A stretch of 37,569 nucleotides of DNA from Prevotellaceae bacterium (GTDB taxonomy: Bacteria; Bacteroidota; Bacteroidia; Bacteroidales; UBA932). Where the stretch lies: positions 1-37,569 of the forward strand of contig JAISPX010000160.1 of assembly GCA_031274595.1 (NCBI GenBank), written 5' to 3'. The position numbers and the translations under genes are program-made. Of the stretch, positions 8,441 to 17,585 are shown one piece after another; within the stretch, counting starts at the first letter, position 1, and the number at the start of each line of letters is the position of its first letter. Under the pieces are notes generated by a model. The model had not been told where the DNA came from and made no database searches. It saw only the letters and a program-made list of their open reading frames with translations.

Positions 8441-8492
8441 ATTAACCATTTCATCATTTATATTATATCATTAACCAGCGGTTTGGTATTGC
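8441..8492 (-). repeat. Dispersed repeat R1, copy C2 (reverse orientation)
   Basis: ATTAACCATTTCATCATTTATATTATATCATTAACCAGCGGTTTGGTATTGC; 17/18 inverted match to 8142-8159. Confidence 0.75.
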
Positions 8493-8499
8493 CAGTCAA

Positions 8500-9303
8500 T
8501 CACCACGTAATAATCTTATCGACTATTGCCCGTTGCTCGCTTGCTGTACGGCGCAAGTAGATACGCGTTGTTTCGATGCTTTCGTGTCCCATCAAATCTG
8601 CCAAAAATGCAATATCATTGAATTTCTCCAAAAAATTCTTTGCAAAACGATGACGGAAAGAATGTGGATAAATCACTCTACTGTTTATTCCGTATTTTCG
8701 GGCAAAATGTTTCAGTTGCATGGAAATACCTCTTTCGGTGATTTGCTCGCCAAAACGATTTTGAAAAATATATCCGGTATTAAACCTTTCTTCTTTCAAC
8801 CATTTGGAAGCTTCTCTGCGCAATTTTTTAGGGATGTAAATCCTGCGAGTTTTCCCGCCTTTGGTGTACATATCCAAATATCCGATTTTGACATGTTCCG
8901 CTTTTATTTGTAACAGTTCGCTGATTCGCGCTCCTGTTGCCGTTAAAAACCAAACCACAAAATACCATTTGGTATATCCATCCTTTCGTAGTTTGTTTTT
9001 CAGAAATTTGTAATCGGCATCGCTGACAACATTTTCGAGAAAGTTTCTTTGTTGCTTTTTCACTAACCTGAGTTTTAGCCGTTCTTTTTTGATGAAGCCA
9101 AGAAATTTATTTAATGCCTGCAATCGCAAATTTATCGTTTGCGGTTTGAAATGTTCCATCAAATAACATTTGTAAGCTAATAAGTTTCTTCTGTCAACCT
9201 TTTCATATTGAGAAAGAAAATAATTGATTGTCCATGCATAAGAAGTAATTGTCCTTTTTGACAAATAATTCTTTTCAAGATGATTTCTAAATTTTTTTAC
9301 CAT
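8500..9303 (-). CDS. Tyrosine recombinase/integrase (XerC/D-like), orphan
   Basis: ATGARISELLQI (Arg I), TKGGKTRRIYIPKKL (Lys), HSFRHRFAKNFLE (HxxR), LMGHESIETTRIYLR (H...Y). Confidence 0.93.
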   Translation of the reverse strand: MVKKFRNHLEKNYLSKRTITSYAWTINYFLSQYEKVDRRNLLAYKCYLMEHFKPQTINLRLQALNKFLGFIKKERLKLRLVKKQQRNFLENVVSDADYKFLKNKLRKDGYTKWYFVVWFLTATGARISELLQIKAEHVKIGYLDMYTKGGKTRRIYIPKKLRREASKWLKEERFNTGYIFQNRFGEQITERGISMQLKHFARKYGINSRVIYPHSFRHRFAKNFLEKFNDIAFLADLMGHESIETTRIYLRRTASEQRAIVDKIITW

Positions 9304-9528
9304 AATTCTTTTGAAATTTTAGAGTTTATAGCGACAAAGTACAATTACAAATTAACAACTGCTCGGTTTCTCCTGCTTTTTTGCAGACAACAGTCAATTT
9401 TGCAAAAATATCCTTATTGCTTTTTCGTAATTATTGTTGAAAAATCCTCGATATAACACTTGGGTGTTAAATTTAACAAAAAAACACTACATTGATTTAT
9501 AAAAACCGTAAGTTGTTAAAATAAATTA

Positions 9529-9536
9529 TAATTTTG
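9529..9536 (+). promoter_or_regulatory. -7 element (TAATTTTG) upstream of ruvA
   Basis: TAnnTTTG match; implies the ruvA start is ATG 9564 rather than 9534. The -33 TTG candidate at 9513 has short spacing. Confidence 0.45.
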
Positions 9537-9563
9537 CAGGTTATAATCTTTGAAATTGAGTTT

Positions 9564-10142
9564 ATGTACGAATATATAAAAGGAAATATAACAGAATTAA
9601 CTCCCGCTTATGCTGTTGTAGAAACGGCGGGAATAGGTTATTTTATCAACATATCGCTGCAAACGTACAGCCAAATTTGTCAACGCAACGATGTGCGCTT
9701 GCTTTTGCACTATGTTATTCGTGAAGATGCCCATATATTATTCGGTTTTTTTGACGATGACGAGCGTAATGTTTTTCGTCTTTTGCTTTCGGTGAACGGA
9801 ATAGGCGCAAATACTGCGCGAATGATGCTGTCGTCAATAACCTCGCAAGAGGTGCGAATGGCAATAGAAAAAGATGATATAACAAAACTTAAAAGCGTAA
9901 AAGGAATAGGATTGAAAACAGCACAGCGTATTGTTGTCGATTTGAAAGATAAAATATCGAAAACGCCTGCCGGTAATATCTTTGTGTCGAAAGATAATCA
10001 TGTTCGAGACGAAGCCATATCGGCAATGATTACACTTGGGTTCACAAAAAACACTGTCGAAAAATGTATCGATGCTTTGCTGATTAAAGAACCCGATTTG
10101 AATGTCGAATCTATTATAAAGCAAGCGTTAAAACAACTTTGA
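9564..10142 (+). CDS. ruvA: Holliday junction DNA helicase subunit RuvA
   Basis: MYEYIKGNITELTPAYAVVETAGIGYFINIS, LLSVNGIGANTARMML, KSVKGIGLKTAQRIVVDLKDK. Confidence 0.95.
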   Translation: MYEYIKGNITELTPAYAVVETAGIGYFINISLQTYSQICQRNDVRLLLHYVIREDAHILFGFFDDDERNVFRLLLSVNGIGANTARMMLSSITSQEVRMAIEKDDITKLKSVKGIGLKTAQRIVVDLKDKISKTPAGNIFVSKDNHVRDEAISAMITLGFTKNTVEKCIDALLIKEPDLNVESIIKQALKQL

Positions 10143-10165
10143 TTAAAATTAGAAATATCCGAAAT

Positions 10166-13100
10166 ATGACAATAAATATCAAATATAACAGCATTAAATT
10201 ATTAATAATAAAAATACTTCCATCAATATTTTTGATGTGTATGTTTGCAGCGTACACGTCAGGTCAGACAACCGATTCAAAAGACAATCGGAGTTGGATT
10301 GACCTCAAAGAAAATGTGCTGATAGAATATGACCAAACTACCGACAAATATATATTTTATCACATGGAAGGCAGCAAAAAATCTTATCCTTTCAAAGTAA
10401 TGGATAAAGATGAATTTGAAAAATATCAGATTCAAAATTCCATACGTAATTCGTGGATAGAACAGCGAAAAACATCAACATCTTCGCAAAGCGGTTCGGG
10501 TTCGGGCATTGGAGGCGGAATTTTGAAAATTGACAATGATATTTTCGGTACGATTTTCGGAGGAAATGAAATTGTAATTATCCCGCAAGGTACGGCAGAA
10601 CTCATTTTTACAATCAACAATACAAAAACAACCAATCCGATGGTTGCGGCAAATTACCGTTCGTCAACAAGTTTTGATTTTGACACAAAGCTTCAATTCA
10701 ACGTATCGGGAAGCATTGGCGAAAGAGTGAAAGTAGAATTTAATTACAACACCGAAGCCACATTTGATTTTGAAACAAAATTGAAAATCGGATACGAAGG
10801 CGGCGAAGATGATATTATTCAGAAAATAGAAGTTGGTAATGTTTCGTTTCCTCTCTCAGGAACGCTGATTTCGGGAGCGCAAAATTTATTTGGTATCAGA
10901 ACAGATTTGAAATTTGGAAAATTAAGCGTTTCGGGAATTGTATCAAAACAGGAAAGTGAATCTAAAACAATGGAAATAAAAGGCGGAGCGCAAATAAGCG
11001 ACTTTGAATTAAGAGCCGACGAATACGATGCAAACCGACATTTTTTCCTTTCTCAAACTTTTCGCGATAATTACGACCGCTCGCAGCGAAACATTCCATA
11101 TATTCAGTCGGGCATAAACATTACACGAATAGAAGTTTGGGTTACAAACAAAACAAGCAGTTTCGACAATTCGCGAAGCATTGTCGGATTTATCGACCTT
11201 GCCGAACCCAAAGTAATGTATCAGGAATCGCGATTTCAGAAGCCAAATCCGCCGGCGTTTCCAACAAATAATGCAAACCGTTTGCTCGAAATTCTGGATG
11301 CAAATTCATTTCGCGCAGTTGCAGATGTTACCACATATCTGAATGCAAATTTAATGGTCAGCGGAAACGATTATGAAAAACTTGAAAATGCACGTAAACT
11401 GATAGAAGATGTAGATTATACATTAAACAGCCAACTCGGTTATATTTCGCTGAACGGCGCTCTCAACAATGACGAAGTCCTTGCTGTTGCTTATGAATAC
11501 ACGGCAAACGGAGTTTCGTACAAAGTCGGCGAACTTTCAACAGACGGAATAATATCGCCAAACGTGCTGGTTGCAAAATTACTGAAAGGAACAAACCTGA
11601 CTCCGTCTTTGCCTACATGGAAATTGATGATGAAAAATATTTATACAATTTCGGCAATATCATTTTCAAAAGATGAATTTTATCTTGACGTTTATTACCA
11701 AAACGATGAAGCGGGAACAGATTTAACATTTTTGCCCGAAGGAGCAATAAAAAACACGCAACTTATCAGAGTTCTGAATTTGGACAATATCAACAATTCA
11801 CAAGAAGCATATCCCGATGGAATGTTTGATTTTGTAGAAGGCGTAACGGTATTATCATCTCGCGGACGAATTATATTTCCTGTGCTTGAACCGTTTGGAA
11901 ATTATTTGAAAGAAAAAATAAATAACGATGCAATAGCATCAAAATACGTTTTTCAGGAATTATATGATTCTACATTAGTTAAAGCCCGCGAACTTGCCGA
12001 AAAAAATAAATTCAGCATAAAAGGTTCATATAAATCGGAAGGCTCATCGGAAATAATGCTCAGCGCATCCAATATTCCCGAAGGCTCGGTAACGGTAACA
12101 GTGAACGGAGTTAAACTTATGGAAAATGTCGATTACGTTGTAAATTATACAATGGGGACAGTCAATATTATCAATTCGGCATATCTGCAATCGGGAATGA
12201 CATTGAAAGTTTCGCTCGAAGACAACAGTTTGTTCAGTTTGCAACAAAAAACAATGTACGGAGTTCACTTAAATTATGAAATAGATAAAAATTTCAACAT
12301 AGGAGCAACATATCTCGGATTATACGAACGACCAATGGTGCGAAAAGTTTCGTATGGCGAAGACCCAATTTCAAACGCCATGTTAGGATTAAATTTATCG
12401 TATCGAAAAGAAGCCCCGTTTTTGACAAAACTTGTTGATAAAATTCCTTTATTAAATACACGAGAATCATCATATCTTGCCGTAGATGCCGAATTTGCAA
12501 AACTGCTTGCAGGACAATCAAGCGCAAATTCGTATATCGACGATTTTGAAGCATCTCGCGCAACACTTGACTTGCGAGCCTTTAATGCGTGGTCGCTCGC
12601 AAGCACGCCGCAAAAACAAACAGATTTGTTTCCCGAAGGCGAGTTAAGTAATAATATCGACTACGGTAAAAACAGAGCCAAATTTGCATGGTATTCAATA
12701 TCAACAGACCTTACGCGAAATACAAGTTATACGCCGTCGTATATAAGAAATAATCCCGAATTTCGTGAAAATCATTTTGTGCGCGAAATTCCAGTTACCG
12801 AAGTTTATCCCAACAAGGAAATAACAACAGGAACGTCAGAATATATATCAACTCTCAGCATGGCATTTTATCCAAACGAACGCGGACCTTACAATTATGA
12901 CATAGCAAACCTCAACGGCGAAGGCAAATTCACAAATCCCGAAAAACGCTGGGGCGGAATAATGCGTGCGCTTACAGTTACAGATTTTGAAACGGCAAAC
13001 TATGACCATATAGAATTTTGGCTGATGGATCCGTTTGTATATAATCAAAACTCATCGGGCGGTGAAATGTATTTAAATTTGGGAAATATTTCGGAAGATA

Positions 13101-16100
13101 TACTTCGAGACGGAATGAAAGGTTTTGAACACGGACATCCATATCCATTTGAACTTGATGGCGTTGTAGAAACGGCTTGGGGACGCGTACCCAAAATTCA
13201 ATCGCTGGTTTATACTTTCGACAATAACATACAAGCGCGTCCATATCAGGATATCGGATTTGATGGACTTAGAAATGAAGACGAAAGAGATTTTTTTGAA
13301 AGCAAATACTCATTTTTATCCAGTCTTTCGTGGTTAAATTCAACAGCATTTACAAAAATATCAGATGACCCGTCGAGCGATAATTTCCGACATTATCTCG
13401 ATGAATCATTCAATGAAGACGAGGCAACTATTCTCGACCGCTACAAAGATTTCAACGGACCAGATGGCAATTCGCAACCATCCGACCTCACAGGCGGACA
13501 AAACCGAATGTCAACAACATATCCCGATATAGAAGACTTAAATCGCGACAACACGATGAATGAGTCGGAAAGTTATTTTCAATATAGATTAAAACTCACT
13601 CCCGCAACAATGATTGTAGGCGAAAATCATATTTCGGATGTTCGCGAAGTTACCGTTGATTTCAGAAACAGCGAAGGACCGAAAACAGTTCGCTGGTTTC
13701 AATTTAAAATACCTCTAAGTGAATATCAAAAAGAAGTTGGCGATATAAGCGATTTCAAATCCATAAGATTTATGAGGCTTTTTGTTCGCGGATTTAAGGA
13801 AACAACATATTTCAGATTTGCATCGCTTGATTTGGTTCGCAGCGAATGGAGAAGATATAATTATTCAATGATTGAAGGACAGGAAGGATTGGCGCAACCT
13901 GAATTACCTAATGCAACATTTGACGTTTCGGTTGTTAATCTTGAAGAAAATTCAAGCCGCACTCCTGTAAATTATGTAATGCCTCCGGATGTTCAGCGCG
14001 AATTAAATTATGACAACTATCAATCTATACAGATGAACGAACAGGCAATGGAATTTAAACTTGTTGACCTTGGCGACGGCGAAGGTCGCGCAGTATATAA
14101 AAATTCACTGTTTGATTTTCGTCAGTTCCGCAGAATAAGATTAGATGCGCACGCCGAAGCAATTCCGGGTTATCCGTTAAAAGATGACGACATAACCTTG
14201 TTTATACGAGTAGGAAACGACTATCGCAACAACTATTACGAATACGAAATACCGCTTGTGCTTACTCCGCATCGTTCTACATACAGCAACAACAGCGAAG
14301 CCGACCGTTTGATAGTTTGGCCAAGAGAAAATATGCTCAATATTGCACTGGAAGATTTTACCAATCTGAAACTTGAACGAAATCAACAAATAAAACAATA
14401 CGGAGGTTCGCAATCTTCGCTTTACGAAAAAGTTGTAGGAAAAAATCGTATAAAAATTGTAGGAAATCCCAATTTAGGCTCGGTTAAAGTTATTATGATA
14501 GGCGTACGAAATCCGAAAAAAACAGCAGGAAGAAACGATGATGGACTTGATAAATCAGCAGTAATTTGGGTAAATGAATTTAGACTTGCCGATTACGAAA
14601 ATGAAGGAGGCTGGGCTGCTACAGCCCGCGCAACTGCACAACTTGCGGATTTAGGTTCGCTTACTCTTGCAGGAACTATGATAACAAACGGATTTGGAAG
14701 TATAGAACAGCGTTATATCGACAGAGCGCACGAAGACACTTACGAATACAGCGTAATGACCAATCTTGAACTCGGAAAATTCTTCCCCGAAAAATGGGGC
14801 GTGAAAATTCCTTTCTTCTTCGGATATTCGGCACATCACGAAATACCGCTGTATAATCCTTTTAATCAGGACGTGAAACTGAAAACAGCATTGGATGCGC
14901 TTTCGGGATATTCGCGCGACTCGCTGGCAATGATGGCAAAAACTTATGTTCAGCAAAAATCGTTCAACCTGTCTAATGTCCGCATTACGCCTATGGGACA
15001 CGATGGTCAAAAAGTTTTTGATATTTCAAATCTTTCGTTGAGTTACGCTTATACGCAGCAATTCAGCCGAAATGCACGTTTGGCTGGAAATTTACAGGAA
15101 TCTTACAGCGCGCTTTTATCGTATGCGTACAATGTTCAGCCAAAATACTGGCAACCGTTCAAAAAATTAAAACCAAAAGCGCTGGCATTTTTCCGCGATT
15201 TGGGAATAAATCCGTATCCTAATCAATTTAGTTTTACTTCGGAAATAAACAGATATTATAATGAGTTAACTACAAGAAATATATCAACGCCTGAACTTGA
15301 AATTCCATCAACATATTCAAAAGATTTTACATGGGAACGGCGTTATTCGGTTGTATATGATATAACAAAAAATCTTCGAGTTGATTTCAATGCCACAAAC
15401 CTTGCTCGTATCGATGAACCCGAAGGAATGGTGAATAAAGACCGCGACCCTGACAGTTACCGACATTGGCGAGACTCTGTGTGGAGCAATTTCTGGAATT
15501 TCGGACGCAACATTAATTATAATCATCAACTGCAATTTACATGGCAAGTGCCTTTGAACAAAATCGGGCTTTTGAACTGGCTGAGTCCTCAGATAACTTA
15601 TCGCGCGGGCTACGAATGGGTTGCAAATATGCGAAATATGGAAGATTACGACCCCGGAAATACTATCAGCAACACTCAGGCAATAGATATAAATACAAGC
15701 GCAACGTTAACAACTTTGTATAACAAAGTCAAGTTTCTGAAACGGATTAACGATGAATTTGACGGGCGATCACGTGCAAATGCTGAAACTACAACAGTAA
15801 CGTATGAATCGAAAAAAACAAGATTCATGCCGAACAGAAAACATACAATTACGCATAAACTTAAAACAATGAACATTTCGGTTAAAGCGTTTGACAGCAG
15901 CGGAAAAGAAATAAGAGGAAATGTTCAGGTTATAGATAAAAACAGTATTGCCGTTTCGTTCGACAAGGAACACAAAGATGCAACGGTTGTTGTAACAGGG
16001 AAAGTTCCTAAACCTCAAAATCCTGTTTCGTACACGGCAAAATTCCTTGCGCGTTTGCTGATGTCGGTTAAAACCGTTAATTTCTCATATACGCAACAGG

Positions 16101-17410
16101 GCGCAACTACTTTACCCGGATTCAAAGGCGAATCAAAATTTTTAGGAATGAGTAATTTTAATGGAACAATGTCTCCCGGTTGGAAATTCATATTAGGCGA
16201 CCAGTCGGTTGATTTTGTTGATATGGCGCGACAAAACCGCTGGCTCACAACCGACACAACGTTCTTCAATCCGTATTTAATGTCGCAAACTAAAAACTTC
16301 ACGTACCGCGCAAGAGTAGAACCAATCAAGAATCTGAATATAGATATTTCGGGTCAACGCCAAAAAATGACAAGCAATGTACGCTATAGCGTTGTGGATG
16401 CCGGCGGGCTCGGAACAGAAACAGGAAGTTTCAATATATCGGTTATATCAATAGGTTCGGCATTTGAAAATCCAACGGCAGAAAATAAATATAAATCAAA
16501 ATCTTTTGAAAAATTCTTGTCCGTGCGTAAAGAATTTGCATGGAAGCTGGCAAATAAACGATTGGGAGAATCACAAATGGGCTACAATCCGGGAACAGGC
16601 GAATATCCTGATGGATATGGACAATTCTCGCAGGAAGTTTTAATAAATTCTTTTTTATCGGCTTATGCCAATGTTTCAAATTCAAAATTCATTGATTTTA
16701 CAAAAATCCCTCTGCCCAACTGGAATATTCAATATACAGGTTTGGCGCGTTTAAACAGTCTCAAAAAATATTTGTCAAGCGCAACAATCGTACATTCGTA
16801 CACTTCGATATATTCAATAAATTCATTCTCGTCGAACCAATTGTACAGCCAAAGCGCAGATGGATTAAGTTATGTTCGCAATGTTTTGGGCGATTTTATT
16901 GCACACCGCGAAATGACAAACGTATCGCTACGCGAAACGATGAATCCTTTGTTTAAAATTGATTTGAGTTTCAAAAATATGTTGCTTACCAATTTTGAAA
17001 TAAGCCGCACGCGAACAGTTTCGCTTAGTTTATCCAATAATCAGATTACCGAAGCGCGAACTCATCAATATGTTTTTGGCGCAGGATATATGTTTGAAGA
17101 CCTTCCACAGATATTTAACTTCGGAAGTTTGACAAGTCGTAATCAGAGAACAACATTGAGATTGAAAGGAGATTTTTCACTCCGCGAAGATTTGAATATA
17201 ATTCGCAAACTCGACCAAAGCGATATATACAGCCAGATTGGCGATGGCAGAAAAGTTGTTTCTTTCACAGCAACGGCAGATTATGCAATTGGCGATAAAA
17301 TAAATTTACGATTATTTTTTGAACGTCAGCTGAACGAACCTTACGTATCGTCAATAGCAACAACAAACACATCGTTCGGATTCAGTTTGCGGGTAGTATT
17401 GGCGCAATAA
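10166..17410 (+). CDS. sprA: Cell surface protein SprA (T9SS outer-membrane translocon/gliding motility)
   Basis: About 2400 aa with SprA-like text (FNYNTEATFDFETKLKIGYEGGEDDIIQKIEVGNVSFPLSGTLISGAQNLFGIRTDLKFG; SYIDDFEASRATLDLRAFNAWSLASTPQ); immediately follows ruvA. Track start 10139 is TTG; ATG 10166 is preferred. Confidence 0.93.
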   Translation: MTINIKYNSIKLLIIKILPSIFLMCMFAAYTSGQTTDSKDNRSWIDLKENVLIEYDQTTDKYIFYHMEGSKKSYPFKVMDKDEFEKYQIQNSIRNSWIEQRKTSTSSQSGSGSGIGGGILKIDNDIFGTIFGGNEIVIIPQGTAELIFTINNTKTTNPMVAANYRSSTSFDFDTKLQFNVSGSIGERVKVEFNYNTEATFDFETKLKIGYEGGEDDIIQKIEVGNVSFPLSGTLISGAQNLFGIRTDLKFGKLSVSGIVSKQESESKTMEIKGGAQISDFELRADEYDANRHFFLSQTFRDNYDRSQRNIPYIQSGINITRIEVWVTNKTSSFDNSRSIVGFIDLAEPKVMYQESRFQKPNPPAFPTNNANRLLEILDANSFRAVADVTTYLNANLMVSGNDYEKLENARKLIEDVDYTLNSQLGYISLNGALNNDEVLAVAYEYTANGVSYKVGELSTDGIISPNVLVAKLLKGTNLTPSLPTWKLMMKNIYTISAISFSKDEFYLDVYYQNDEAGTDLTFLPEGAIKNTQLIRVLNLDNINNSQEAYPDGMFDFVEGVTVLSSRGRIIFPVLEPFGNYLKEKINNDAIASKYVFQELYDSTLVKARELAEKNKFSIKGSYKSEGSSEIMLSASNIPEGSVTVTVNGVKLMENVDYVVNYTMGTVNIINSAYLQSGMTLKVSLEDNSLFSLQQKTMYGVHLNYEIDKNFNIGATYLGLYERPMVRKVSYGEDPISNAMLGLNLSYRKEAPFLTKLVDKIPLLNTRESSYLAVDAEFAKLLAGQSSANSYIDDFEASRATLDLRAFNAWSLASTPQKQTDLFPEGELSNNIDYGKNRAKFAWYSISTDLTRNTSYTPSYIRNNPEFRENHFVREIPVTEVYPNKEITTGTSEYISTLSMAFYPNERGPYNYDIANLNGEGKFTNPEKRWGGIMRALTVTDFETANYDHIEFWLMDPFVYNQNSSGGEMYLNLGNISEDILRDGMKGFEHGHPYPFELDGVVETAWGRVPKIQSLVYTFDNNIQARPYQDIGFDGLRNEDERDFFESKYSFLSSLSWLNSTAFTKISDDPSSDNFRHYLDESFNEDEATILDRYKDFNGPDGNSQPSDLTGGQNRMSTTYPDIEDLNRDNTMNESESYFQYRLKLTPATMIVGENHISDVREVTVDFRNSEGPKTVRWFQFKIPLSEYQKEVGDISDFKSIRFMRLFVRGFKETTYFRFASLDLVRSEWRRYNYSMIEGQEGLAQPELPNATFDVSVVNLEENSSRTPVNYVMPPDVQRELNYDNYQSIQMNEQAMEFKLVDLGDGEGRAVYKNSLFDFRQFRRIRLDAHAEAIPGYPLKDDDITLFIRVGNDYRNNYYEYEIPLVLTPHRSTYSNNSEADRLIVWPRENMLNIALEDFTNLKLERNQQIKQYGGSQSSLYEKVVGKNRIKIVGNPNLGSVKVIMIGVRNPKKTAGRNDDGLDKSAVIWVNEFRLADYENEGGWAATARATAQLADLGSLTLAGTMITNGFGSIEQRYIDRAHEDTYEYSVMTNLELGKFFPEKWGVKIPFFFGYSAHHEIPLYNPFNQDVKLKTALDALSGYSRDSLAMMAKTYVQQKSFNLSNVRITPMGHDGQKVFDISNLSLSYAYTQQFSRNARLAGNLQESYSALLSYAYNVQPKYWQPFKKLKPKALAFFRDLGINPYPNQFSFTSEINRYYNELTTRNISTPELEIPSTYSKDFTWERRYSVVYDITKNLRVDFNATNLARIDEPEGMVNKDRDPDSYRHWRDSVWSNFWNFGRNINYNHQLQFTWQVPLNKIGLLNWLSPQITYRAGYEWVANMRNMEDYDPGNTISNTQAIDINTSATLTTLYNKVKFLKRINDEFDGRSRANAETTTVTYESKKTRFMPNRKHTITHKLKTMNISVKAFDSSGKEIRGNVQVIDKNSIAVSFDKEHKDATVVVTGKVPKPQNPVSYTAKFLARLLMSVKTVNFSYTQQGATTLPGFKGESKFLGMSNFNGTMSPGWKFILGDQSVDFVDMARQNRWLTTDTTFFNPYLMSQTKNFTYRARVEPIKNLNIDISGQRQKMTSNVRYSVVDAGGLGTETGSFNISVISIGSAFENPTAENKYKSKSFEKFLSVRKEFAWKLANKRLGESQMGYNPGTGEYPDGYGQFSQEVLINSFLSAYANVSNSKFIDFTKIPLPNWNIQYTGLARLNSLKKYLSSATIVHSYTSIYSINSFSSNQLYSQSADGLSYVRNVLGDFIAHREMTNVSLRETMNPLFKIDLSFKNMLLTNFEISRTRTVSLSLSNNQITEARTHQYVFGAGYMFEDLPQIFNFGSLTSRNQRTTLRLKGDFSLREDLNIIRKLDQSDIYSQIGDGRKVVSFTATADYAIGDKINLRLFFERQLNEPYVSSIATTNTSFGFSLRVVLAQ

Positions 17411-17465
17411 GTTGATTTGTTTGTTGATTTGTTGGTTTGTCATTGCAAACATAAAAGGTGAAGCA

Positions 17466-17500
17466 ATCCAATTAACCATTAGATTGCTTTATTTCTACAA
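17466..17500. terminator. Candidate stem-loop after sprA
   Basis: GAAGCAATC ... GATTGCTTT inverted repeat followed by a T-rich stretch. Confidence 0.4.
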
Positions 17501-17527
17501 TTTTTCATAAACTTTATTTTTTATTTG

Positions 17528-17535
17528 TACTTTTG
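17528..17535 (+). promoter_or_regulatory. -7 element (TACTTTTG) upstream of valS
   Basis: TAnnTTTG match about 50 bp before the ATG; no clear -33 seen. Confidence 0.4.
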
Positions 17536-17585
17536 TGGCTTCATTTATGAGAATGAATTGTTAATTATGTATTATTATCGTTTTT

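Noticed and set aside
8533-8913. 126-aa plus-strand ORF opposite the tyrosine recombinase
   Set aside because: Antisense shadow of a gene with all catalytic motifs
9452-9472. Small inverted repeat TAACACTTGGGTGTTA upstream of ruvA as an operator or att site
   Set aside because: Only 6-bp arms, no second copy near the recombinase and no known motif match
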